Source: Amphibacillus cookii (GTDB lineage Bacteria > Bacillota > Bacilli > Bacillales > Amphibacillaceae). From it: 64,000 nucleotides of DNA. Shown here piece after piece: positions 43,974-55,441 of the stretch. Position 1 is the stretch's first letter. Every line of letters begins with the position of its first letter. Location of the stretch: positions 179,790 through 243,789 of the forward strand of contig NZ_JAFBDS010000008.1 in assembly GCF_016908375.1 (NCBI RefSeq). Reading direction: 5' to 3'. The notes under the pieces were generated by a model. The model ran no database searches, had not been told where the DNA came from, and saw only the letters and a list, made by a program, of their open reading frames with translations. The position numbers and the translations under genes were made by a program.

Positions 43974-44450
43974 TCATGATTCATCATCATTAGTAACGAT
44001 GTCTTCTGCCTGATGTTGTTTCATCTGGTTATTGGCCACTTGCTCAGCATTAATATCGTTTAAAAAAACAGCTTCATTATCATCTAAGAATTTTTGCAAT
44101 TCTTCTGCATCACTTAACGCACTTAAACCAACCAGTAAAGAGCCTGATAAATTTTCTACATTTAAATCTTGAATCTTATTTGTAATATTTTCTACATTAA
44201 TGGTCTTTTTGTTAGCAAGTTCATCTTTCAACTGCTTATTATCTTCTTTTAAAGCATTGATTTCTTGATAAATTTTATTTAGGTGGGCTAATAAGGTTTG
44301 ATACCCTACTTCATTCGCATGCGTATTCTTTCCTTGACTCGGGTGTGAAGATAATTGCCCGATTGGATGATAAGAAGGTAAACCCTTGGCGCCATAAATC
44401 AATTGAGGGTTCTTATAATATGGATGATCATTATACCATTTATAATACAT
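43974..44450 (-). CDS. gerPC: GerPC-like spore germination protein
   Basis: 158 residues. N-terminal Tyr/His/Pro-rich region, central coiled coil (INALKEDNKQLKDELANKK), then INVENITNKIQDLNVENLSGSLLVGLS, the GerPC hallmark segment. The gerP proteins sit at or near the spore coat and help germinants pass to the inner membrane. Last gene of the local gerP cluster; RBS GAGGTGG upstream of ATG 44450. Confidence 0.8.
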   Translation of the reverse strand: MYYKWYNDHPYYKNPQLIYGAKGLPSYHPIGQLSSHPSQGKNTHANEVGYQTLLAHLNKIYQEINALKEDNKQLKDELANKKTINVENITNKIQDLNVENLSGSLLVGLSALSDAEELQKFLDDNEAVFLNDINAEQVANNQMKQHQAEDIVTNDDES

Positions 44451-44502
44451 AGGGCCACCTCTTTTTAACTATTTTTTGTACATAGCATTAATTTCAATAG
44501 GC

Positions 44503-44661
44503 TTAATCATTTTCTTCTATTTCCTCTTCTTGATAGTGTTCTTTAGGTAGTCTCATGAGTTGAGACCTATTATGAGCAAAAAAAATTTTACCAATATTCA
44601 TCGAACCTAATGTACTAATTGAACTCACATTGATGTTCCTTATATTAATTTTAAAATCCAT
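44503..44661 (-). CDS. gerPB: GerPB-like small spore protein (52 aa)
   Basis: Begins MDFKINIRNINVSSISTLGS and continues MNIGKIFFAHNRSQ, similar in layout to GerPB (INxxIxIxxIxVxSISxSSVxQIG), then an acidic tail. RBS AAAGG 9 nt upstream of ATG 44661. Its position between a GerPA/PF-like gene and GerPC matches the gerPA-gerPB-gerPC order. Short for GerPB (usually ~65-75), so possibly shortened. Confidence 0.6.
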   Translation of the reverse strand: MDFKINIRNINVSSISTLGSMNIGKIFFAHNRSQLMRLPKEHYQEEEIEEND

Positions 44662-44679
44662 AGCTGACAGCCTTTCTGC

Positions 44680-44901
44680 TTAGATTTGTTGTTGAGACTG
44701 ATCAACGATGTCAGGGTCATAGGCATAATTTTTATTATTAAATTGTAAGGGACTATCAATGGCATCACCAGAATGCAAATAACCCACATTCATTTTAACG
44801 TTTGATTGATGTTTCGTGTGCCATACATTCCCAAAATTAACCGAGCCATTGTTCATAATTGTATTAATTCGGATACCAAAAATATTATTTGTATGGCTCA
44901 T
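44680..44901 (-). CDS. gerPA: GerPA/GerPF-family spore germination protein
   Basis: 73 residues. The family pattern is clear: hydrophobic IFGIRINTI, NNGSVNFGN, then NVGYLHSGDA and terminal DPDIVDQSQ (compare the VNDSDVIDQ end of GerPA/PF). Strong RBS AAGGAGG. Paralogue of the gene at 45014, about 113 nt upstream. Confidence 0.8.
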   Translation of the reverse strand: MSHTNNIFGIRINTIMNNGSVNFGNVWHTKHQSNVKMNVGYLHSGDAIDSPLQFNNKNYAYDPDIVDQSQQQI

Positions 44902-45013
44902 TCTATTGCCTCCTTGTTTTCCACTTACCTCTTATTCAATCAAATATCTTCCATTTTATGATCTATAATTAGCAAGAGAAAAGTACTCCTGCTAATTATG
45001 GTACTGAGATCGA

Positions 45014-45241
45014 TCATATTTGGGCTTGTGGTTGATCAAGGACATCTGGATCGTTTGAAATGTTAGAGTTATTAAACTGTAACGGACTGAAATTAGCATC
45101 ACCTGGTTGCCAGTAGCCAACATTTAATTTCATGTTTGATTGATGACCTTTTTGCGCTGAATTACCATAGTTCATCGCGGAGTTATTGGCAGCACTATTT
45201 ATTCGAATGGCAAAAATGTTGTTAATATGAGTTGGAATCAT
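45014..45241 (-). CDS. gerPF: GerPA/GerPF-family spore germination protein, second copy
   Basis: About 75 residues from ATG 45241, preferred over the upstream ATGs (to 45271) because AGGGTGAT ends 4 nt before it. Same pattern as its neighbour: INNIFAIRINSAANNSAMNYGN, LNVGYWQPGDA and DPDVLDQPQ. The two copies are about half identical by eye. First gene of the cluster. gerPD and gerPE homologues are not seen. Confidence 0.78.
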   Translation of the reverse strand: MIPTHINNIFAIRINSAANNSAMNYGNSAQKGHQSNMKLNVGYWQPGDANFSPLQFNNSNISNDPDVLDQPQAQI

Positions 45242-45401
45242 ATACATCACCCTAGTCATAGATTTAACCATACAGCATTTTATTCGTTATCCAATGATTT
45301 GTGCATCCCCTTCAGCCATTCAAATTGTCTAATTGTTAATAGCAAATTAGAGTAGCTTGAATACACTTATAAAGAAGTGATTATCGTAAGGAGGAAAACA
45401 A

Positions 45402-45695
45402 ATGCATTATTATTCTGCATATACGCCGCATCATCCGACATTTCCTTATCCATATCCTATGGTGCCACAACAAGGCAATTGGAGAACAGCTGATGATACT
45501 CAAAATGCTAGGCAACAGCGCTCGCTTTCAAAGGGAAATATTTGTGCTTATGTTCCAGAAGATAGCGTTGCTTATCAGAAATTAAAAATTATGCATTATC
45601 CATCAGAAGATTATAAAAGGACACACCCAAAAGGGTGGTTACACACCTCTGTTAGTGAACAGCGGCTTGAATCTTATCGATCATTTTATCAATAA
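45402..45695 (+). CDS. Small Tyr/His/Pro-rich protein, possibly spore-associated
   Basis: 97 residues, not recognised. N-terminus rich in Tyr, His and Pro (YYSAYTPHHPTFPYPYP), then a basic-polar region with CAYVPEDS and HYPSEDYKR. Such N-termini are common in spore-coat proteins, and the gene is divergent from the gerP cluster. RBS AAGGAGG. Followed by a strong terminator. Confidence 0.6.
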   Translation: MHYYSAYTPHHPTFPYPYPMVPQQGNWRTADDTQNARQQRSLSKGNICAYVPEDSVAYQKLKIMHYPSEDYKRTHPKGWLHTSVSEQRLESYRSFYQ

Positions 45696-45723
45696 GTTGA
45701 AAATTTATATTCTATAGTAACGA

Positions 45724-45768
45724 GTAGGCGAGGACTTATCTTAAATTAAGTCCTCGCCTACGATTTTT
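45724..45768 (+). terminator. Terminator after the gene at 45402
   Basis: GTAGGCGAGGACTTA and TAAGTCCTCGCCTAC form a perfect 15-bp stem followed by GATTTTTAAT. The remaining gap to 45997 shows no riboswitch-like or other structure I can name. Confidence 0.85.
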
Positions 45769-45997
45769 AATAAAGGTCATCAGGCAGGTCTATTACCAAA
45801 AAAGCGACTTTAAGCCCTTTAGTACATCTATCTACCTGTAGCTAACCACTTTTTATCAAGTGATTGTTCATTCGTTAAATTTTTATAATAAGATTCATAT
45901 TTTGCCTTTTTCTTTAATATAGTTAGTTAGCTCGGCTTTTTAATTTCTTTAAGATGACACATTAAAAATCGACTATTTACAAGAATGGGGGTTTTTT

Positions 45998-46615
45998 ATG
46001 CATGTTGCCGATGGTGTATTAAGTCTCCCTGTTGCTATCACGACAACAATTGGGGCTGTTGGAATCTTTGTTTATGCATTAAAAGGGACCAAAGAAGAAG
46101 AAATCCCTAAAATTAGTCTATTAGCTGGTGGCTTTTTTGTAGCATCATTAATCAACATACCAATTGGACCCACATCGATCCATCCATTATTAGGCGGCTT
46201 TATCGGTTTAATATTAGGCAGGCGCGCACCATTAGCTATTTTGGTTGCTTTACTCTTACAAGCCCTATTGTTTCAACATGGAGGCATCACCACATTTGGG
46301 GCAAATACGTTATTAATGTCCATCCCAGCATTGCTCGTTCACTATATGTTTATCAACAGGAAATCACTAACACTATTTTGGAAAGGTATGATGTCTGGTA
46401 GCCTCGCTGTTTTAATTGGAGTGGGTTTACTTTGCTTGCTTTTAATAAGTACTAGTTCTTATTACCATGACCAAGCCTTTTCTGTTATTCAACTCGTATG
46501 GATGGCATATCTCCCTCTGGCATTGATTGAAGGGGTGCTGACCGGTTTTGCGATCAAACATCTTTCACTAATTAGACCACAGCTTGTTAAGCATTTAATG
46601 AAAGAGGAGAAATAA
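45998..46615 (+). CDS. nikM: Nickel/cobalt ECF transporter S component (NikM/CbiM)
   Basis: 205 residues, about seven membrane helices. The N-terminal MHVADGVLS is the metal-binding signature of CbiM/NikM (Met1 amine, His2 and a His further on). IPIGPTSIHPLLGGF is the second conserved block. It takes Ni2+ or Co2+. No cobalamin-synthesis gene is nearby, and the accessory genes that follow are of the NikL/NikK type, so nickel is more likely. Confidence 0.88.
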   Translation: MHVADGVLSLPVAITTTIGAVGIFVYALKGTKEEEIPKISLLAGGFFVASLINIPIGPTSIHPLLGGFIGLILGRRAPLAILVALLLQALLFQHGGITTFGANTLLMSIPALLVHYMFINRKSLTLFWKGMMSGSLAVLIGVGLLCLLLISTSSYYHDQAFSVIQLVWMAYLPLALIEGVLTGFAIKHLSLIRPQLVKHLMKEEK

Positions 46616-46616
46616 G

Positions 46617-47099
46617 ATGGGAACTATTAAAAAAACAACTTATATTATTGTCGTCATTTCCTTCTTTATAAGTGGCTTTCTTTATAACATGGAAACAATC
46701 AAAGCCCATCGTTTAATGATAGAAATAGAAAAAAAAGGACAACTTGGTGTTTACTTTGATGATGGAACGACGGCAAGCGATGCAACAGTATCAGCCTTTG
46801 ATGAATCTGGACAACTAATCTTTGAAGAGCAGGTAGACAAAAACGGGCAATTAACTTATGACCCCGCGCTCACTATTCACCGTTTCATTGCTGAAGATAA
46901 CTTCGGTCACCGTGCCTCAACCATGGAAAAGGATACACATATAGTAAAAGAAATCCCTGCTTTTATCCGGATCATGATTGGTATTTCTTGCTTCACTTTT
47001 ATCGCCACATTCTTTAGTTTTCGACATCAATATAAAGAAGCCAAAGAAAAAAACAATGAAAAAAGAGGAGAGACTAACAATGAAAAAAGTTTTAATTAG
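46617..47099 (+). CDS. nikL: NikL-like accessory protein of the nickel ECF transporter
   Basis: 160 residues with an N-terminal membrane helix, an extracytoplasmic beta-sandwich (carboxypeptidase-regulatory-like, GTTASDATVSAFDESGQLIF... about 45-100), and a second helix near residue 120 (IRIMIGISCFTFIATFFSF). This is the layout of NikL-type partners of NikM. The AUG follows the NikM stop by a few bases and its 3' end overlaps the next gene by 20 nt. Confidence 0.7.
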   Translation: MGTIKKTTYIIVVISFFISGFLYNMETIKAHRLMIEIEKKGQLGVYFDDGTTASDATVSAFDESGQLIFEEQVDKNGQLTYDPALTIHRFIAEDNFGHRASTMEKDTHIVKEIPAFIRIMIGISCFTFIATFFSFRHQYKEAKEKNNEKRGETNNEKSFN

Positions 47100-47916
47100 T
47101 TTGTTTGTATTTGCTATTTTTTTTCTGATAACAACGCCTACCTTATTTGCGCATGAGTTATTTATTCAAGTCAAAGAACTTTCTGACAGTCAAGAACTAA
47201 GAGTCGATATTAAATGGGGACATATTCGAGATAATGTAAGTGAATCAGAGCCCGAAGATTATCGATTATATGTGCGTTATCCAGATGGGAATCAGGATCA
47301 GCTGGATCTTGAAGCTGCCGGTGTTTACGCAAGAGCGATCGTGCCGATCCAAGATCAGGGTGAATATATCTTTTGGGCAGAACGTGCTTTAGGTACATAT
47401 TCACCCGATGATCAAGATTTCACACAATTAAGCAGTCATATGGCCAAAACCGTGCACATTGTTGGTGATGGAGAGGCCCATGCCGATTCACCTGTTGGCT
47501 TAGCTTTAGAAATCGTGCCAACCACTGATTTATCAAGCTTGTCTTCTGGAAAATTAGAGGGGATCGTCGAGCTTGATAAGCATGCTATAGAGGAAGCAAC
47601 CATAATGGCCTATGGACCAGAAGACGAAGTGATAGAAGAAGTAACCGATCAAAATGGTAACTTTACTATTGAACTAGATTCAGCAGGCGAATGGTTAATT
47701 AAAGCTAATGTCGTGTTAGAAGAAGCAGGAGTGCTTGATGAGGACGACTATGACCGCATCAGTCACACCTCAACATTACTTTTAGACATCAATGAAGATG
47801 AACAGATCGACACTAGCATTTGGGCTTTAATTGGCATGCTTATTGTAGGTTTATTGATTGGCTCAACCATCACCCTTGTCGCTGTCAAAAGAAACTTAAA
47901 TTCATCTACTGATTAA
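47080..47916 (+). CDS. nikK: NikK-like (DUF4198-type) accessory protein
   Basis: 278 residues from ATG 47080, which has AAGAGGAG 9 nt upstream; a longer frame back to 46978 lacks a signal peptide at its start. Signal peptide ending FAHE (the mature protein then starts near a His), DUF4198-like domain (ELFIQVKEL...WGHIRDN), a second beta domain (GKLEGIVELDKHAIEEATIMAYG) and a C-terminal membrane anchor. Probably presents nickel to NikM. Confidence 0.72.
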   Translation: MKKVLISLFVFAIFFLITTPTLFAHELFIQVKELSDSQELRVDIKWGHIRDNVSESEPEDYRLYVRYPDGNQDQLDLEAAGVYARAIVPIQDQGEYIFWAERALGTYSPDDQDFTQLSSHMAKTVHIVGDGEAHADSPVGLALEIVPTTDLSSLSSGKLEGIVELDKHAIEEATIMAYGPEDEVIEEVTDQNGNFTIELDSAGEWLIKANVVLEEAGVLDEDDYDRISHTSTLLLDINEDEQIDTSIWALIGMLIVGLLIGSTITLVAVKRNLNSSTD

Positions 47917-47923
47917 TCAAACA

Positions 47924-48649
47924 ATGCTCATTAAAGCGAACAAAAGGAGTTCCGTTCCAGATTGGGCAACACGCTGGGAATCTCGTTCTAAATTAATCGC
48001 TGCAATCAGTTATACATTTACCGCGATAAGTTTAACACATATCGTTTCCATCTTCATTGCTTATTTACTTGCATTAACCACACTGTTTTTAATGAACATC
48101 CCTATAAAGCTACTACTTCAAAGGTATTTAATTATCAGTCCCTTTCTCTTATTAATGACTGTACCGTTGTTTTGGTCGTTCCAACACCAACAATCGATAT
48201 TTGCGTTAATACTTTTATTAAAAGCTTTTACATCGATGACGGTCTTGACAATTATTTTAGAAACGCAGACGCTCGATCAATTAATGAGTGGTTTATTAGG
48301 ATTCCATATTCCACCAACACTAATCACCATCTTAGTCTTATCTTATCGGTATGTTTTTCTGCTTCTCGATGATGTTCAGCGGATGTTAACAGCAATTAAA
48401 TCGCGCTTGTTCCATGGCGGGATTCGCTTCAAAAGCTTAAAGATTTATGGTCAATTAATGGCCGCACTTCTCGTTAAGGCGTTTGAACGCTCTGAACATA
48501 TGTATGAAGCTATGACAGCACGTGGCTTCACTGGATCTTTGCCGATTACTTCCACAGCGATAATAACAAAGCAAGATGGCTTGAAAACAGTAATCTCTAT
48601 CCTTATTATTGCAGCTCTAATCATCATTGATAAAAGGGTAAACTTGTAA
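47924..48649 (+). CDS. nikQ: ECF transporter T component (NikQ/CbiQ)
   Basis: 241 residues, CbiQ family with five to six membrane helices. The coupling motif AMTARGFTG (Ala-Arg-Gly) sits about residue 192-200, with the first coupling helix in the RLFHGGIRF region. Connects NikM to NikO. Probable ATG or GTG start near 47924, 8 nt after nikK, no intervening signal. Confidence 0.85.
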   Translation: MLIKANKRSSVPDWATRWESRSKLIAAISYTFTAISLTHIVSIFIAYLLALTTLFLMNIPIKLLLQRYLIISPFLLLMTVPLFWSFQHQQSIFALILLLKAFTSMTVLTIILETQTLDQLMSGLLGFHIPPTLITILVLSYRYVFLLLDDVQRMLTAIKSRLFHGGIRFKSLKIYGQLMAALLVKAFERSEHMYEAMTARGFTGSLPITSTAIITKQDGLKTVISILIIAALIIIDKRVNL

Positions 48650-48838
48650 GTAACGTAAAACATTAAAGGACTGTCCATTTGGAGAGTCCTTCTTTATATG
48701 ATTAAATGAAAGACAAATCACCGATTTTTCAATAAAACGGAACTTGACGATGGCCTATCAACGATTGAGTAAAGAGTTGGTGACACTAACTCAGACACCT
48801 TGTTTAACTTGCATTTACCGTGAAGTCGTTCTCACATA

Positions 48839-49357
48839 CTACTCTCCTGGATATTTATTCTCTTTAACTATGACATCATGCGCCCCACCTTCAACTAAAC
48901 TAGTAGATGATATAAGGGTGATTCTTGCTTTATTCTGGAACTCTGATATGATCGAACTTCCACAGGTACACATTGTTGATTTAATTTTACTTAAAGTATT
49001 ATTAAGGTTTTCGCGCAGTCCACCTGCGTATGGGACATAAGAGTCTACACCTTCTTCAAATGCTAGTGACTTTGATCCTCCCATATCATAACGTTGCCAG
49101 TTTCTAGCTCTGGTAGAACCTTCAGCCCAATATCCTTTCACATAATTATTTCCAATTTTCAATTTTTGAGTGGGACTTTCATCAAATCGGGCAAAGTACC
49201 GCCCCATCATCACAAAATCTGCTCCCATAGCTAACGCCAGCGTAATATGATAGTCATGAACGATCCCACCGTCCGAACAAATAGGAATATAGGTTCCCGT
49301 TTTATTGAAGTAGTCATTCCTTGCAGCTACGACATCTATCAACGCAACTAATTTCAT
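48839..49357 (-). pseudogene. IMP dehydrogenase fragment (C-terminal third)
   Basis: 172 codons matching the C-terminal part of IMP dehydrogenase: [27 protein letters not shown] (phosphate-binding Gly-rich loop), [23 protein letters not shown] and the terminal block. Full-length enzymes have ~490-500 residues, so about 320 N-terminal residues, including the catalytic Cys loop, are missing. No frame upstream of 49357 continues the match. A dead remnant. On the opposite strand a 98-codon frame is its shadow. Confidence 0.85.
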
Positions 49358-49447
49358 AGTCGTTAAGACACACTCAAACCTCTCTTCTGACAGAAGCTGA
49401 GGTTAGCTTAGAGCAAATTATGTAGCGATTAGGGCACAGTCATGATA

Positions 49448-49604
49448 AAACGAAACTAACCATCAGTGAGCGTTCTCGTTCTTCGCCCACCGATGGTTAG
49501 TTGAATGGATCAGGACACTAGCGTCCGTTAGCTCCCATCTAAATAGATTTGCCCTACTCTCTATTCTGAGGTGGATGTTTGACGGACGGTTATCTGTGAT
49601 AAAA
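49448..49604 (+). repeat. Long-hairpin dispersed repeat, copy 8
   Basis: Stem 1 AACGAAACTAACCATCAGTGAGCG / CGCCCACCGATGGTTAGTT-like; right end GACGGACGGTTATCTGTGATAAA. Lies 5 nt beyond the bglH stop, between bglH and the IMPDH fragment, and could terminate or stabilise the bgl transcript. Confidence 0.85.
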
Positions 49605-49609
49605 ATTGA

Positions 49610-53085
<3,476 letters not shown>

Positions 53086-53099
53086 ATTTAATTGTATAG

Positions 53100-53933
53100 T
53101 TAAATGGTAACGCGTCTTATATGAACAGATAAATAAATAAGGTCATCATCGGTTAGTTCTCTTTCATAATCTTTTCTTACTTGTTCTTTGATTTTTAAAC
53201 TACATTCGTATTCCTCTTTATACTTTGTTTTAATTAATTCTTGGAAATCGATATCACTATTCTCTATTGGTATGTTGGAAGTGCTAAACAAGCGATAAGC
53301 AAAAAATTTCAAGTGCGTTATAAATCTAACATAATGTAAAGAATCTTCATCTAAATCGACTTTAAAATGATACCTAACTATTTTTAAAATCTTTTGAATA
53401 AACTGCGTTATCTTAACAGTCCCTTCCATGTCATAACCTAGCTCTGCATTGATAATATGAAGTGCAATTGCTCCTGCTTCATCCTCTTTCAAATTAACAT
53501 TAAATTCTCTATTAATAATATCCAAAGCTTTTAGAGCAACCTTATATTCCGAAGCATAAAACTTTTTTATTTCCCACAATAAACCATTTTTAAATTCTTC
53601 ACCATTTCTGTATCGGGTTACCGCAAAACTAATATGATCAGTTAATGTAATATATATATTATCATTCAAATCTGCTTTAAGTTCTGATTTAGCAGTCTGT
53701 ATAATACTCTCTGAAACACTCATATACTCCATTGGAATTTGAGCAAGTAATGCATATAGTTTCCCGGCAACATTTTTTGATTTTAAATAGAATTCTTTTT
53801 CTACTTTTTCTAAATCTACTGGGTCCCCTTTTTTCTTTTGAAAACCTATTCCATTTCCTAAGAGTATGAGTTCCTGACGTCGGGGATTTACAGCGCAAAT
53901 GACATTATTGTTTATTACTCTAATAATTTTCAA
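53100..53933 (-). CDS. licT: LicT/BglG-family transcriptional antiterminator
   Basis: 277 residues. RNA-binding CAT domain at 1-~56 (KIIRVINNNVICAVNPRRQELILLGNGIGFQKKKG), then PRD1 with His in TLTDHISFAV and PRD2 with His in THLKFFAYR. Phosphorylation of the PRDs by the PTS controls activity, coupling bglPH expression to beta-glucoside supply and catabolite state. First gene of licT-bglP-bglH, with its own RAT upstream. Confidence 0.92.
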   Translation of the reverse strand: MKIIRVINNNVICAVNPRRQELILLGNGIGFQKKKGDPVDLEKVEKEFYLKSKNVAGKLYALLAQIPMEYMSVSESIIQTAKSELKADLNDNIYITLTDHISFAVTRYRNGEEFKNGLLWEIKKFYASEYKVALKALDIINREFNVNLKEDEAGAIALHIINAELGYDMEGTVKITQFIQKILKIVRYHFKVDLDEDSLHYVRFITHLKFFAYRLFSTSNIPIENSDIDFQELIKTKYKEEYECSLKIKEQVRKDYERELTDDDLIYLSVHIRRVTI

Positions 53934-53944
53934 GTGGTCTCCCC

Positions 53945-54056
53945 TCCTTTTAAATTAACTTTCCCAAACACAAAAAGACCTATTCCCATGTAACGTTAAC
54001 TATATAGTTAAACGTTTACATAAGAATAAGGTCATGCCTGCTACCAGTAACATTCC
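53945..54056 (-). promoter_or_regulatory. RAT and terminator upstream of licT
   Basis: On the minus strand GGAATGTTACTGGTAGCAGGCATGACC (about 54027-54055) followed by a terminator whose arms GACCTTATTCTTATGTAAACG and its near-complement end in TTTTTGTG. Two bases differ from the bglP RAT in the loop region. Autoregulation of the antiterminator by itself. Confidence 0.85.
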
Positions 54057-54086
54057 TTTTTTATTTCTAATATTCAGTATATGTAT

Positions 54087-54115
54087 ATGATATAATGAGA
54101 CTTCCTATATGTCAA
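54087..54115 (-). promoter_or_regulatory. licT operon promoter
   Basis: TTGACA (54110-54115), 17-nt spacer, TATCAT (54087-54092) on the minus strand, about 30 nt before the RAT. A strong SigA-type promoter, as expected for a constitutively started, antitermination-controlled operon. No clear cre site overlaps it. Confidence 0.75.
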
Positions 54116-54122
54116 CAACATA

Positions 54123-54186
54123 TTTATCACAGATAACCGTTCGTCAAACGCCCGTCTTAAAAATAGAGAGTAGAGTTCACCTATTC
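54123..54186 (-). repeat. Long-hairpin dispersed repeat, partial copy in opposite orientation
   Basis: TTTATCACAGATAACCGTTCGTCAAACG and AATAGAGAGTAGAG are the reverse complement of the right part of the family. The left stem is missing. It lies just upstream of the licT promoter and is the only copy I see in this orientation. Confidence 0.7.
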
Positions 54187-54250
54187 ACAGAAAATAACTC
54201 TCCCTTTTTGCTCTACCAATAGAAAAAGGCCTGTAGTCGATGAAGCAGGC

Positions 54251-54643
54251 TCATTTCTTTAAAACAAACCTGCTTATTAAGAGCTTCTCATAATATACTT
54301 TGTAGTTATCATTATTACTATCACTTTCTCCTTGATGCCATAGTATTCCAGTTAACTCACTAATTTGCATAGCAAATTTAGCTTCAGTTATTGCATGTCT
54401 AAAAAGCACTCCATCTACAGACCACTCACCCAAAGAACTTCCACCTTCAGCACAAGGAATTAAACCCATACTATCTTCTTGATTTTGGCGACTCCATTCA
54501 TCTGCAAATGAGCCTGCTAAACTTATCCCCGAAACTGGACAATCATAATTAATAGGCTCAGTCTTATAAAGCCTGCTTATCAATAATATTTGTACTAAGC
54601 AGGCTTTACTTTTTAATAATGAATTAAATCCAATCTGCTTCAC
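54251..54643 (-). pseudogene. Carbohydrate esterase fragment (SASA/CE6-like)
   Basis: 130 codons; the central part LIPCAEGGSSLGEW and ILWHQGESDS are the conserved blocks of the sialate O-acetylesterase/acetyl-xylan-esterase (SGNH) family. The first ~45 residues and the end look unrelated, and the catalytic Ser block near the N-terminus and the final DxxH are not seen. A truncated, probably dead gene that overlaps the end of the GntR remnant. Confidence 0.7.
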
Positions 54644-54926
54644 CCAACCATTCCAGTATATCCTTACTTGATAATGCCATTTGTAATACTCTTAAAAACT
54701 GTGGTTTTAACTCATGTTCTATTTTCTTTCCTATTTGAAAAATATTAATAGATGCGACATAATAACCTTTTCCTTTTATAGAATATAACTATCCTTGATT
54801 TTCAAGTTCATAGTATGATCTTTGTACAGTATTCGGGCTAATCATATTACTTAAAATTTGCACTTTTATTTTTTCGGTTAACTGCTCGTATTTTGGATTT
54901 CTATTTTGTTTATCTAATTTAAACAT
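54624..54926 (-). pseudogene. GntR-family (YtrA-like) regulator remnant
   Basis: Reading from ATG 54926: FKLDKQNRNPKYEQLTEKIKVQILSN then MISPNTVQRSYYELENQG, a stop (TAG at about 54793), then LYSIKGKGYYVASINIFQIGKK to a stop at 54624. This is a YtrA-type GntR helix-turn-helix in which the segment between LSN and ISPNTVQ (usually GxLxPGDKLPSVRELA) is deleted and a stop interrupts the domain end. Such regulators often sit beside ABC transporters. Confidence 0.8.
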
Positions 54927-55059
54927 ATAACCTCTCCATCATCTTAATTATTGGGATGGTTATTTTCTCTTAATATAGTTACAAAATATTCTTTTACTCA
55001 TTTCAGATACTCAAACTTATAATTTCGAACTTTAAACAGATGGTGGCAAATCTATTTGG

Positions 55060-55416
55060 TCAATCACTGTTTAACTGTTCTTTTACTCTATCTGGTAGTT
55101 CTTCAACCTGTATTTCTTCCCACTTTTCTACATAAGACCCTTTTGTAGTAACTATTAAAAAGGCATTTTCTTTTAATACTCTTGCTGAACTAAATGTTAC
55201 TTCCTTTTTATCACCGTCTTCAGTATAGCCAATTAAAGTATATTCATATCTGCGAGCATCAATGGGTTCTTCATTGATTTGTACATATACCTCTTCTTTA
55301 GGTACAAAAGGGTTGATAAGATCTCTTTCTACTTCTGGAACAAGCGTAAAAAAACCAACTAATATGACAACTAAAGCAAGTACAATTCCTACAGTTATTT
55401 TCACTACTTTTTTCAA
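55060..55416 (-). CDS. yxeA: YxeA-family secreted/membrane-anchored protein
   Basis: 118 residues: one N-terminal membrane helix or signal (VKITVGIVLALVVILVGFFTL), then a DUF1093-type extracytoplasmic domain (EVYVQINEEPIDARRYEYTLIGYTEDGDKKEVTF). Follows the permease exactly as yxeA follows yxdM in B. subtilis. Role unclear; possibly helps peptide sensing by the transporter. Confidence 0.82.
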   Translation of the reverse strand: MKKVVKITVGIVLALVVILVGFFTLVPEVERDLINPFVPKEEVYVQINEEPIDARRYEYTLIGYTEDGDKKEVTFSSARVLKENAFLIVTTKGSYVEKWEEIQVEELPDRVKEQLNSD

Positions 55417-55441
55417 TATTTATCTCTCCCTTAATTTTTAA

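Noticed and set aside
45769..45997. Cobalamin or NiCo riboswitch upstream of nikM
   Set aside because: No B12-box-like or NiCo-like conserved core is visible in the 229-nt region.
48731..48770. Further copy of the long-hairpin repeat (AAAACGGAACTTGACGATGG)
   Set aside because: Only about a dozen bases resemble the left end, and none of the conserved box or right end follows.
48744..49040. 98-codon plus-strand ORF near the IMPDH fragment
   Set aside because: Antisense shadow of the IMPDH remnant, no RBS.
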